Origin: Bacteroidales bacterium
Lineage (GTDB): Bacteria > Bacteroidota > Bacteroidia > Bacteroidales > UBA4417
Assembly: GCA_016707705.1 (NCBI GenBank)
Contig: JADJHD010000011.1
Coordinates: 62,001-126,000, forward strand
Direction of reading: 5' to 3'
Length of the DNA stretch: 64,000 nt
Each line of letters begins with the position of its first letter. The stretch's first letter is position 1. The position numbers were made by a program, and so were the translations under genes. A model generated the notes under the pieces. It was given only the letters and a program-made list of their open reading frames with translations, did not search any database and was not told where the DNA came from. Of this stretch, positions 1 to 8,269 are shown one piece after another.

Positions 1-180
1 ACCACATTTATTTATTAACAATACACAGGCATATTGTTAAATAAGCTTTATAGGGAAAAAACACGTTGAAAGTGGCTATATCATTATAAAGTTGTACAAG
101 AATACTTGAAAATAAAGGCTTTCAGGTGTATTGTTATATCTGATGCCATGATAGCTGTGATCTGTGAATGCTTCCAGTGA

Positions 181-213
181 TTTGAAAGTGACTTGAAAAT
201 TTATTAGTTTTGC
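181..213 (+). promoter_or_regulatory. Promoter of glsA-glsB
   Basis: TTTG at 181-184 is followed after 20 bases by TAGTTTTGC at 205-213. This matches the Bacteroidota housekeeping promoter pattern (TTTG, 19-21 bases, TAnnTTTG). Transcription would begin near 219, giving a leader of about 40 bases before the ATG at 258. Nothing else was recognised in 1-257. Confidence 0.65.
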
Positions 214-257
214 AATAAAGCTGGTTAATAAAGCATCAATCGGGAGTTTAATCCACT

Positions 258-1118
258 ATGGACAGTAACAGTAAGACGGGGAATTCCAAAGGCAATTTCA
301 TTGATCTTGAGAGAGTGATCTCTGCCAAAAATCCTGGCCTGGTTAAGGTTTTACCCGGATTTGTGCTCAGCTATATCAAGCGAATTATCCATCAGGATGA
401 AATCAACAAGATGATCCGGGAAAATGGACATCTTTATGGTTTTGAGTTTCTCGATGTTATTCTGTCGGAGCTTGGTGCCCGAATCCATATTTCCGGTCTG
501 GAGAACCTTTCCAGGGAAGGGAGATGGACCGTCGCATCAAATCATCCGCTTGGCGGACTGGATGGGATGGCACTCATGTGGGCAATTGGTAAGGTCAGAA
601 AAGATATTGTTTTTCCGGTGAATGATCTGCTGATGAATCTTGACAACCTCAGGGAGCTGTTTATTCCAATAAACAAACATGGAAGTAATGCTGGAAATGT
701 AAGAATCATTGATGATACCTATGCTTCCGATAAAGCCATACTGTATTTCCCGGCAGGACTCTGCTCCAGAAAATCTAAGAATGGGATTTGTGATCTTGAA
801 TGGAAGAAGAGTTTTATTACCAAGACAAAACAGCACAAAAGGGATATCATCCCAGCCTTCATTGATGGCAGGAACTCCAACTGGTTTTATAACCTGGCAC
901 GATTCAGGGGTGCCTTAGGAATGAAAACGAATATTGAAATGCTCTACCTGATGGATGAAATGTTTAAGCAGAAAAACAAGGATATCAATATCACCTTTGG
1001 TAAGCCAATATCTTTTGAGACCTTTGATAAACGCTATAATGATCTGGCCTGGGCTCAGAAGCTGAAAGATCATGTGTACAAACTTAATAATGAGCCACTA
1101 CTACAGTTTACAGTTTAA
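258..1118 (+). CDS. glsA: GlsA-like lysophospholipid-type O-acyltransferase (glycine lipid synthesis)
   Basis: A 286-residue PlsC-family acyltransferase. The acceptor motif reads NHPLGGLD at residues 95-102, so the catalytic His96 and Asp102 are five residues apart instead of the usual four; I associate this variant with the Bacteroidota glycine/ornithine-lipid branch. A later IPINKHGSN stretch is the expected substrate-binding block. There is no signal peptide, so it probably acts at the inner face of the cytoplasmic membrane. The next gene, 23 bases downstream, is a GNAT-fold N-acyltransferase. In Bacteroides such a pair (GlsB then GlsA) makes N-acyl-3-acyloxyacyl glycine lipids. The pairing is what supports this name; the enzyme alone could be a general 1-acylglycerol-phosphate acyltransferase. 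Confidence 0.75.
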   Translation: MDSNSKTGNSKGNFIDLERVISAKNPGLVKVLPGFVLSYIKRIIHQDEINKMIRENGHLYGFEFLDVILSELGARIHISGLENLSREGRWTVASNHPLGGLDGMALMWAIGKVRKDIVFPVNDLLMNLDNLRELFIPINKHGSNAGNVRIIDDTYASDKAILYFPAGLCSRKSKNGICDLEWKKSFITKTKQHKRDIIPAFIDGRNSNWFYNLARFRGALGMKTNIEMLYLMDEMFKQKNKDINITFGKPISFETFDKRYNDLAWAQKLKDHVYKLNNEPLLQFTV

Positions 1119-1141
1119 ATATAAGTGAAGAGGGATTGAAA

Positions 1142-2077
1142 ATGAAAGAAGTAATACCACCGGTCGATAAGAAACTTTTGCAGGAAGAACTCACTGCCGA
1201 AAAATTCGTAAAAACTACCAACACCGGGAATAACGAAATTTACATTGTAGATTGGAAATCTGCTCCTAATATTACCACTGAAATTGGCAGACTGAGGGAG
1301 ATTACCTTTCGTGATGCAGGAGGTGGAACCGGTAAAGATTGCGATCTGGATGAATTTGATACTGATGAATCCATCTCCTTTAAGCAGCTTCTGGTATGGA
1401 ATCCCCGTGAACTGGAGATTATCGGAGGCTATCGCTTTATACATGGCAAGGATCTTAAAATCAAAGCTGATGGCCAGGTTGAAACACCTACCTCCGAGCT
1501 GTTTACGATGTCGGATCAATTCGTGAAGGATTATCTGCCTACTACCATAGAATTGGGGCGCTCCTTTGTTCAGCCCGCTTACCAGCCAACCGTTGACCTT
1601 CGCAAGGGGATGTACGCCCTCGATAATATCTGGAACGGACTGGGAGCAATTGTAGTCCAGAACCCTGATGTCAGGTACTTTTTCGGAAAAATTACAATGT
1701 ATCCTCAGTTTACTACTAAAGCCAGGGATATGATCCTTTTCTTTATGAACAAGTACTTTATCGACAAGGCAAAACTTGTTTTCCCCAAAGTGCCGCTGCT
1801 CATCGAAACTCCTGCCGAAGAACTGGATGCATACTTCATCGGCGGTTCTTTTGAAAAGGATTATCGTCTGCTGGTGCAGGGAGTGAGAAGCTTTAAGGAA
1901 AATATCCCTCCTCTTGTAAATGCTTACATGAACCTTTCGTCAACCATGCTTTGCTTCGGGACTTCACTCAACCACCATTTTGGGGATGTGGAGGAAACCG
2001 GCATTTTGGTTACCATTGATGATATCTATGACTTTAAGAAAGACCGGCATATCAATTCTCCGGCCAAACCTGTCTGA
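1142..2077 (+). CDS. glsB: GlsB-like N-acyltransferase (hemolysin/OlsB-type GNAT)
   Basis: A 311-residue protein of the hemolysin-like/OlsB GNAT group, which transfers a 3-hydroxyacyl chain to an amino acid amine. The segment around residues 55-80 (GRLREITFRDAGGGTG) and the following YRFIHGKD are typical of the family. The ATG at 1142 is preferred over an in-frame TTG at 1136 because GAGGG lies at a suitable distance upstream. It follows glsA by 23 bases and should share its transcript. In Flavobacterium the two activities are fused in one protein (OlsF); here they are separate, as in Bacteroides. The product could be a glycine, serine-glycine or ornithine lipid; the sequence does not decide this. 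Confidence 0.75.
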   Translation: MKEVIPPVDKKLLQEELTAEKFVKTTNTGNNEIYIVDWKSAPNITTEIGRLREITFRDAGGGTGKDCDLDEFDTDESISFKQLLVWNPRELEIIGGYRFIHGKDLKIKADGQVETPTSELFTMSDQFVKDYLPTTIELGRSFVQPAYQPTVDLRKGMYALDNIWNGLGAIVVQNPDVRYFFGKITMYPQFTTKARDMILFFMNKYFIDKAKLVFPKVPLLIETPAEELDAYFIGGSFEKDYRLLVQGVRSFKENIPPLVNAYMNLSSTMLCFGTSLNHHFGDVEETGILVTIDDIYDFKKDRHINSPAKPV

Positions 2078-2141
2078 TAACTCCTTTCCTTGCTGTGCTC
2101 CCTCATTGAGAATGCAGCATTACAATATTTATTGCTCCTGT

Positions 2142-2167
2142 GGGGGAGGGTAAATTCCCCGCCTCCC
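2142..2167 (+). terminator. Possible terminator after glsB
   Basis: GGGGGAGGG and CCCCGCCTCCC can pair over a short AT-rich loop. A T-rich stretch follows only after about ten bases, so termination would be weak. Confidence 0.3.
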
Positions 2168-2176
2168 GAAGCTGTT

Positions 2177-2185
2177 TAGTTTTGG
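2177..2185 (+). promoter_or_regulatory. Candidate -7 box for engB
   Basis: TAGTTTTGG fits TAnnTTTG and lies about 70 bases before the engB start. No convincing TTTG at -33 was seen. Confidence 0.3.
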
Positions 2186-2255
2186 CTGCATGCATTTGTT
2201 TGCACTATAACTCAAGCCATTTCAGAGAATCACATTTTTTCTAACTCACCCGCCA

Positions 2256-2864
2256 ATGCCAATCAGGAAAGTTGTATTTACTCTTAGTGCTCCGGGGATG
2301 CCGGAATGCCCGCCGGAAAAATTCCCTGAATATGCATTTGTGGGTCGCTCAAATGTCGGGAAGTCTTCCCTTATCAATATGCTTTGCGGGACCAGGGACC
2401 TTGCCCGCACCTCTTCTGATCCGGGTAAAACAAGACTGATTAACTTCTTCCTCGTGGATGAAAGCTGGTATCTGGTTGACCTGCCGGGATACGGATATGC
2501 ACGCATTTCTAAAAGTCAGCGAAAAGGTTGGGAGGTAATGGTTCGGGAATATCTTTCAAAAAGAAAATCTCTGTTTTATACCTTTCTGCTTATTGATTCC
2601 AGGGTTGAACCAATGCAGAGTGACCTCAATTTCGTGAACTGGCTGGGTGAGAAAGGATTACCTTTTTGCCTGGTATTCACCAAATGCGATAAAAAGTCGA
2701 GAAATAGTCTGAAGTTTACCCTGGATACCTACAAGGCAGAACTGGAAAAAAAATGGGAGGAACTTCCCCCCATTTTTATTACTTCCTCGGTATCAGGAGC
2801 CGGTAAAATGGAAATCCTGAATTTTATTGAAGCAACAAATGCTTCCTACTCCGAGCTTCTTTAG
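2256..2864 (+). CDS. engB: Ribosome biogenesis GTP-binding protein EngB (YihA/YsxC)
   Basis: A 202-residue cytoplasmic GTPase needed for assembly of the large ribosomal subunit. All GTPase boxes are visible: the P-loop GRSNVGKSS near residues 30-38, the switch II box DLPGYGYA near 75-82, TKCDK near 145-149 and an ITSSVSG G5-like stretch near 178-184. Length and order match the family. It converges with the biotin carrier gene, with 11 bases between the two stop codons. Confidence 0.93.
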   Translation: MPIRKVVFTLSAPGMPECPPEKFPEYAFVGRSNVGKSSLINMLCGTRDLARTSSDPGKTRLINFFLVDESWYLVDLPGYGYARISKSQRKGWEVMVREYLSKRKSLFYTFLLIDSRVEPMQSDLNFVNWLGEKGLPFCLVFTKCDKKSRNSLKFTLDTYKAELEKKWEELPPIFITSSVSGAGKMEILNFIEATNASYSELL

Positions 2865-2875
2865 TAAAATTAGTT

Positions 2876-3241
2876 CTATTTGAACTGAATCAGCAACTGG
2901 TTTTTCGAGACTGATTCACCGGTTTTGATAAACACATCCAGAATCACTCCGTCGAAATCTGCAAAGATGGTGTTCACCATTTTCATGGCTTCCAATTCCA
3001 TTAATTTCTCGCCTTCTTTTACCTTATTGCCTTTCTTGACGAATACGTTTCCTATAGTTCCGGGGATGAAGGACACAATTTTCTTTGGGTCAACAGGCTC
3101 ATAAGGTTTCCTGGTCAGGAATTTCTTATTTAGCCTTGTTTTGTACTTCACATCCTCAATAACAAGCGACTGGAATATTTCCTGTTCCTTTTCTTCTGAT
3201 CCTGTCGCAACAACATTCTGATCTTTGTTTTTTTCTTCCAT
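2876..3241 (-). CDS. Biotin carboxyl carrier protein of an acyl-CoA carboxylase/decarboxylase
   Basis: A 121-residue biotinyl carrier. The C-terminal 70 residues are a biotinyl/lipoyl domain with the biotin site EAMKM; Lys87 is the expected biotinylated residue. The N-terminal 50 residues are charged and probably a linker. It lies 97 bases downstream of the carboxyltransferase gene on the same strand and presumably carries CO2 between that subunit and a partner. No biotin carboxylase and no OadB-type sodium-pump gene is seen nearby. It is therefore open whether this serves propionyl-CoA carboxylase or methylmalonyl-CoA decarboxylase. Confidence 0.85.
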   Translation of the reverse strand: MEEKNKDQNVVATGSEEKEQEIFQSLVIEDVKYKTRLNKKFLTRKPYEPVDPKKIVSFIPGTIGNVFVKKGNKVKEGEKLMELEAMKMVNTIFADFDGVILDVFIKTGESVSKNQLLIQFK

Positions 3242-3338
3242 AGCCTTGAATTAGAAAATGATTGTTTTCCCACCAGGGAATTGAGCCCCCGGGAATCAAT
3301 GATAAGGTTGAGTTGACTCTAATTGAGTCTGAAAGGCA

Positions 3339-4886
3339 TCAGAATGGAGGGATTCCATGTTTCTTGGAAGGGGTAACGATGGTTTTGTCAGCCGAGATGT
3401 GCAAGGCATGGATAACCATATCCCTGGTTTCCTGTGGTTCAATGACAGCATCGATATAACCATAGGCAGCAGCTACATAAGGATTCGCGAACTTATCCTT
3501 GTATTCCTTAACCTTTAGTTTGCGCATTTCTTCAGGATTTTCAGCACCCTTGATTTCATTTCTGAAAATGATGTTTGCTGCTCCTTCAGGACCCATAACA
3601 GCGATCTCAGCTGTTGGCCATGCGAAAACAAAATCAGCCCTCAGATGCGATGAGCACATGGCGATGTAACCTCCACCATAAGCTTTGCGCGTGATTACGG
3701 TAATCTTGGGAACAGTAGCTTCACTGTATGCATAAAGAACCTTTGCACCGTGACGGATTACGCCGGCATGCTCCTGATCAACACCCGGCAGATATCCTGG
3801 AAGGTCAACAAGGGTAACAAGAGGAATATTGAATGCATCGCAGTAACGAATAAAACGTGCGGCCTTATCGGATGAGTCAACATCCAGTACACCTGCAAGA
3901 ACAAGTGGCTGGTTGGCAACAAATCCAACAGTATTTCCGCTCATACGGGCAAAACCTACTACAATGTTCTCAGCCCAGAGTTCATGGACTTCAAAAAACT
4001 CAGAATCATCGCTGATAGAGCAGATGATATCCTTCACATCATAAGGTTGCCTTGAATTGGTTGGGAATAGCTTCTCAATATTGTACTGCCTGGTTCTGGG
4101 TGGCTTCTTCGGGAATGATTCAGCCTTCTTGGTATTATTCCAGGGAATATAGCTGCACAAACGCTTGATCTGCTCAAAGCATTCAATTTCATTTTCTGAA
4201 TAGAAATGAGCATTACCGGTGATTTCGGCCTGAACCCTGGCTCCGCCGAGCTCTTCCATTGAAATCTCTTCACCAAGAACGGTTTTGATTACTTCAGGTC
4301 CTGTAATGAACATCTTCGAGATCTTATCAACCACGAAAACGAAGTCGGTAAGAGCCGGAGAATAAACTGCACCTCCGGCACAAGGCCCAAGGATTACTGA
4401 GATCTGAGGAATAACCCCGGATGCCTGGGTATTACGGTAGAAAATTTCACCATAACCGGCCAATGAGTTTACTCCTTCCTGAATACGGGCTCCTCCTGAG
4501 TCATTGATCCCAATGAGGGGCACTTTAAGCTTCATGGCATGATCCATGATCTTGGTGATCTTCTTGGCATGCATGTAACCCAGTGATCCTCCTGCTACAG
4601 TAAAATCCTGAGCAAATACACAAACAGGGTAACCATTGATGGTACCTGTTCCTGTGACAACTCCGTCACCCGGCAGGTATTTGTCGCTCATGTCAAAATC
4701 GCGCCCGGCATGTTCTACAAAGAGATCATACTCATGAAAGGACTTCGGGTCAAGCAAGGCAATAATACGTTCACGGGCTGTAAGTTTCCCGGTCGCTTTT
4801 TGTTTTTCGATGGCTTTCTCACCACCTCCTCGCAAGGCTTCACGCATCCTGCGCTTAAGATCAGATGATTTTTGGCTTAATGACAT
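3339..4886 (-). CDS. Acyl-CoA carboxyltransferase beta chain (propionyl-CoA carboxylase / methylmalonyl-CoA decarboxylase alpha)
   Basis: A 515-residue carboxyltransferase with two crotonase-like halves. It moves a carboxyl group between biotin and an acyl-CoA, probably propionyl/methylmalonyl-CoA. Family motifs seen are ARERI near residue 39, GGARIQEG near 130, the oxyanion-hole stretch GPCAGGAVYSPA near 166 and PGYLPG near 365. Length is normal (510-520). In anaerobic Bacteroidota such a subunit usually belongs to the succinate-propionate pathway. The partner biotin carrier is downstream; an epimerase and membrane subunit, often adjacent elsewhere, are absent here. Confidence 0.88.
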   Translation of the reverse strand: MSLSQKSSDLKRRMREALRGGGEKAIEKQKATGKLTARERIIALLDPKSFHEYDLFVEHAGRDFDMSDKYLPGDGVVTGTGTINGYPVCVFAQDFTVAGGSLGYMHAKKITKIMDHAMKLKVPLIGINDSGGARIQEGVNSLAGYGEIFYRNTQASGVIPQISVILGPCAGGAVYSPALTDFVFVVDKISKMFITGPEVIKTVLGEEISMEELGGARVQAEITGNAHFYSENEIECFEQIKRLCSYIPWNNTKKAESFPKKPPRTRQYNIEKLFPTNSRQPYDVKDIICSISDDSEFFEVHELWAENIVVGFARMSGNTVGFVANQPLVLAGVLDVDSSDKAARFIRYCDAFNIPLVTLVDLPGYLPGVDQEHAGVIRHGAKVLYAYSEATVPKITVITRKAYGGGYIAMCSSHLRADFVFAWPTAEIAVMGPEGAANIIFRNEIKGAENPEEMRKLKVKEYKDKFANPYVAAAYGYIDAVIEPQETRDMVIHALHISADKTIVTPSKKHGIPPF

Positions 4887-5250
4887 AGTATGCTGTTTTG
4901 TTGGAAATCTTTTTAGTTGCAGGGCAGGAAATGCACCTGCATGAACGGGCTAAAATACAAAGATAATCATACATATTGACTTTTGGTATGCCTGCTAAGC
5001 CTTCCAGTAGACTGGTAAAAAGTCGTATTTACCTGATTTTTTAGGATTTAACCCTGTTGGTAAATATTCCAAAAAAATCGATACCAATCATTCCTTTGTG
5101 TGGTTTCACGTATTCAGAATCCTATCAGCCTCAAACAAATTCTTCTCGAAAATTCTGGTTACGGTATCTGGAAATGCCAGACGGATATCAGTGGTTAATC
5201 TGGTAAATAACCCTGTTATACCAGGCAAGGACTTTGATGTCCTTAATCAA
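4887..5250. other. Intergenic region upstream of the carboxyltransferase gene
   Basis: No gene is supported. A -7-like box lies at 4958-4965 (minus strand). Short hairpins (for example AAGGAC/GTCCTT near 5226-5243) follow the histidine kinase stop codon, but no T-run follows them. Confidence 0.5.
4958..4965 (-). promoter_or_regulatory. Candidate -7 box of the carboxyltransferase operon
   Basis: On the minus strand the sequence reads TATCTTTG, an exact TAnnTTTG match about 70 bases before the ATG at 4886. The -33 element is not clear. Confidence 0.4.
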
Positions 5251-7233
5251 CTATTTGCTTAGCGGTAAGGTAAACCAGAACGTACTGCCTTGTCCGGTTT
5301 CGCTCTCTATCCAGATTTTACCATTGTTTCTCTCTGCAAATTCCTTGCAAAGAAGCAGTCCAATCCCTGTGCCTGACTCTCCACTCGTGCCTTTGCTCCT
5401 GAAGGACTGATCATAACGGAATAACTTGGACTGGTTTTCAGGACTGATGCCAATTCCAGCGTCGCTGATTCCGATAAGGGCAGAACCATCCTTGATGAGA
5501 TTCCTTACATATACAGTACCTCCCTTGTGTGAATACTTTATGGCATTGCAAATAAGGTTATGTATTACTGACATCACCATATTATCATCGGCAAAAACAC
5601 TGATATCATCATGCTCATCCATCGTCAGACTCACATCTTTGAGCTTAGCAATGGTTTGCAGCTTGTCCATGGTATTTTGCGAGAGCTCTCCAATATTGAA
5701 ATCCCTTGGCTGATAGGAAATCATACCATTCTGGGAAATCGACCAGTTCAGGAGAGTATTAACTATATCGAAGAGATTGGATGAAGAAGTAAAAATATCA
5801 TTGATAAATCCCTTCCTCTCACTTTCCTGCAATTGTTCGTAATCGGTTTTGAGAATATCACTGACACCAAGAATTGCACTGAGTGGATTCTTGATATCGT
5901 GTGCCAGAACAGAAAGAAACTTATCCTTCGATGCATTCAGTTTGATTAATTCTTCCTTCTGAGAGAGAATAAGCTTGTTTTTTGCCTCCAGCAAAAGATT
6001 GGCATTATGTTTCGACCTGTTCCAAAGAAGAAGTATGACTACCAGAAATACAATCAGAAGCAGCATTGCTGCCATTATATATATGGTGGTGTTTCTTTGT
6101 GATAGCACGAGCTCCTTCTGAAGGTTCTGTTTTACCAGCTTGACATTTTCTGATTCCCTTTTGGCAATCTCATAGTGGTACTGTATCTGGGAAACCTTTT
6201 TTACAGTTTCAGCATTCAGCGTGCTGTCATTGATTTCTTTCGATTTAATAAGGTAATTGTATGCGTTCTCAAAATCCCTTTTATGCTTGTAGTAATCTGA
6301 CAGGAATTCATAGGCCCTTGCCTTTAACTGCATGCTTGCCATACTCTCTGCAAGCTTTTTTGCCTCATCAAGATGTGGTTTTGATGCATCAATCTGATCC
6401 ATCTGAAGCAGAAGTTCACCCATATTTAAATGATAGAAGCAGATTCGAAGCTTGTCATTCATACTGGTGAAAATATCATAGGATTTCTTGTGATACTCCA
6501 TGGCCAGATCATACTTTTTCTGGTTCTTATAGGCAAGTCCAAGATTTATATATGCTGATGCCAATGAAGTTATATTATTGGTCCTCTCATAGATAGCTGC
6601 TGCATCAAGGAAATGCTGGCATGCTGGCTCATATTTTTTCTGCTTGGTCAGGACTATTCCAATATTCAGTTTGCAGTTTGCAATTCCAACCTCGTCTTTA
6701 TGTTTTTCGAAATAGGATAATGCTTTATTGTAATATGCCAGTGACATTGGAAGGTTGCCCAGGTAATCATGGACTATCCCTACATTCATCAGACTTGTTG
6801 CCTGTTTTGCATAGTCTCCTGCTTCACCATAAACCTGCTGGGCTTGCATCAGGTAATTCAGGGATTCGTCATACCACGACATTTCCATCATCACCAATCC
6901 AAGATGCCTCAACACCTGCGCTGAATCGATTTTTGTACCATATTTGGAAACCAGATCCAACAGTTTGCGGTCAGTTTCTAAAGCATTTCTGTAGTCTGCT
7001 GCGTTGTGATAAGCCTTACCCAGAGCTGAAAGGCTGCTGATCTGGTCTTTCGGATTGCTTTGTTGCTTAAATGCATTCATTAAACTATCAATCTCATTCT
7101 CACCCTTGCTAATCAAGGGAATTGAAAGAATGAAAATCAGAATGCAGTTTCTGAAGATTGATAATAGTGAGTTGACTTTTGAGGAGCTTAGAGAGAAGGA
7201 CGAGAGCTGCTTTGACTTGAGAATTGAAATCAT
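5251..7233 (-). CDS. TPR-containing membrane sensor histidine kinase
   Basis: A 660-residue kinase. An N-terminal hydrophobic signal (about residues 25-42) leads into six or more TPR repeats (about 50-340), which would lie in the periplasm. A membrane segment follows at about 382-403, then a coiled coil, a HisKA domain with phospho-acceptor His445 in AHDIKNPLS, and an ATPase domain with NLICNAIKYS, DAGIGIS and GTGIGLLL. No receiver or output domain is attached, so a separate response regulator must exist; none lies next to it. This TPR-kinase layout is common in Bacteroidota. The signal sensed is unknown. Confidence 0.88.
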   Translation of the reverse strand: MISILKSKQLSSFSLSSSKVNSLLSIFRNCILIFILSIPLISKGENEIDSLMNAFKQQSNPKDQISSLSALGKAYHNAADYRNALETDRKLLDLVSKYGTKIDSAQVLRHLGLVMMEMSWYDESLNYLMQAQQVYGEAGDYAKQATSLMNVGIVHDYLGNLPMSLAYYNKALSYFEKHKDEVGIANCKLNIGIVLTKQKKYEPACQHFLDAAAIYERTNNITSLASAYINLGLAYKNQKKYDLAMEYHKKSYDIFTSMNDKLRICFYHLNMGELLLQMDQIDASKPHLDEAKKLAESMASMQLKARAYEFLSDYYKHKRDFENAYNYLIKSKEINDSTLNAETVKKVSQIQYHYEIAKRESENVKLVKQNLQKELVLSQRNTTIYIMAAMLLLIVFLVVILLLWNRSKHNANLLLEAKNKLILSQKEELIKLNASKDKFLSVLAHDIKNPLSAILGVSDILKTDYEQLQESERKGFINDIFTSSSNLFDIVNTLLNWSISQNGMISYQPRDFNIGELSQNTMDKLQTIAKLKDVSLTMDEHDDISVFADDNMVMSVIHNLICNAIKYSHKGGTVYVRNLIKDGSALIGISDAGIGISPENQSKLFRYDQSFRSKGTSGESGTGIGLLLCKEFAERNNGKIWIESETGQGSTFWFTLPLSK

Positions 7234-7474
7234 ATTTCTGTGAATATAATTACTAATTTGGTGAGCTGATCTTTGCTTCAGTGCTTCAGAATGGCCAGAT
7301 GGTTAGGCTCTGTCTATTTATTAGTTGGTCGAAATGGAGTTGACAAAGTAAACTGATCCTGTTATCTGCTTTTGCAAAAACATGATCTGCAGCAAAATAT
7401 AGTGTGTCGTCCTTGTAAATGGGAGCCGACTGAAATTCGAGCCTCCTGAATGTAAAATTACAATTTTTTGCCCT

Positions 7475-7825
7475 ATGAATATTGAAACACTTCGTGAATA
7501 TTGTTTGACAAAAAAGGCTGTGACTGAAACCTTCCCTTTTGATGAAAGCACACTGGTATTCAAAGTTGGCGGGAAAATGTTCCTGCTGACCGATTTAGTC
7601 GATACATTCAGCATGAATGTGAAATGTGAACCTGAGAAAGCGCTTGAATTGAGGGAACACTACAGCTGCGTCACCCCTGGTTATCACATGAATAAGAAAC
7701 ACTGGAATACTGTTGCATTTGATGGTACAGTAAACGATGAAATTCTCCGTGGCTGGATAGATGATTCCTATGAACTCGTACTCGCCTCACTTCCGGCCAG
7801 GGAGAGAAATGCCATCCTTGGATAA
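7475..7825 (+). CDS. MmcQ/YjbR family protein
   Basis: A 116-residue single-domain protein of the MmcQ/YjbR family, which has a CyaY-like, double-wing DNA-binding type fold. Family marks are the N-terminal IETLREYCL, the TETFPFDESTLVFKV strand and the C-terminal HWNTV...LRGWIDDSYELV block. Length is normal. Its function is not known beyond suspected DNA binding. It is a lone gene, convergent with the thioredoxin gene. Confidence 0.85.
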   Translation: MNIETLREYCLTKKAVTETFPFDESTLVFKVGGKMFLLTDLVDTFSMNVKCEPEKALELREHYSCVTPGYHMNKKHWNTVAFDGTVNDEILRGWIDDSYELVLASLPARERNAILG

Positions 7826-7841
7826 TGGGGAAGGGTAGGAC

Positions 7842-8252
7842 TTATTTCTGCAACTGAACATATTTTTCCAACGCCTGAATCAGCGCTTCCTTCGATTGCA
7901 CTCCCACCAGGTTTTCAACCTCTTTTCCATCCTTCAGAATGATCAGGTTTGGGATATTCTGAACATTGAATCTCCTTGATAATTCAGGATTCTGGTCTAC
8001 ATCTACCTTACCCACCTTAATCTTGCCCTTGGTTTGTCCTGCAAGCTCCTTAATAACAGGTGACATGGCCCTGCAAGGCATGCACCATGTAGCCCAGAAA
8101 TCCACAAGTACAACTCCCTGAGCTGTTTCCTTATCGAAATTGTCATTATTCAGAACAAGTATGCCGTCTTCAGAACTTGAACCAGACTTGCAGGAACTGT
8201 TGCCTATACTTAGGCTTAATGCAATAACAAACAGAAAGATGATTTTTTTCAT
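7842..8252 (-). CDS. Thioredoxin-fold lipoprotein
   Basis: A 136-residue thioredoxin. The first 21 residues are a lipoprotein signal ending at a Cys (SIGNSSC), so the protein should be anchored in the periplasm or outer membrane. The active site is WCMPC in VDFWATWCMPCRAMSPV, and the cis-proline region is NIPNLIIL. Its expected role is reduction or shuffling of disulfides in exported proteins. It lies 17 bases after mutS2 and is probably co-transcribed with it, although no functional link is known. Confidence 0.88.
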   Translation of the reverse strand: MKKIIFLFVIALSLSIGNSSCKSGSSSEDGILVLNNDNFDKETAQGVVLVDFWATWCMPCRAMSPVIKELAGQTKGKIKVGKVDVDQNPELSRRFNVQNIPNLIILKDGKEVENLVGVQSKEALIQALEKYVQLQK

Positions 8253-8269
8253 GACTTCTTCGATTAGGT

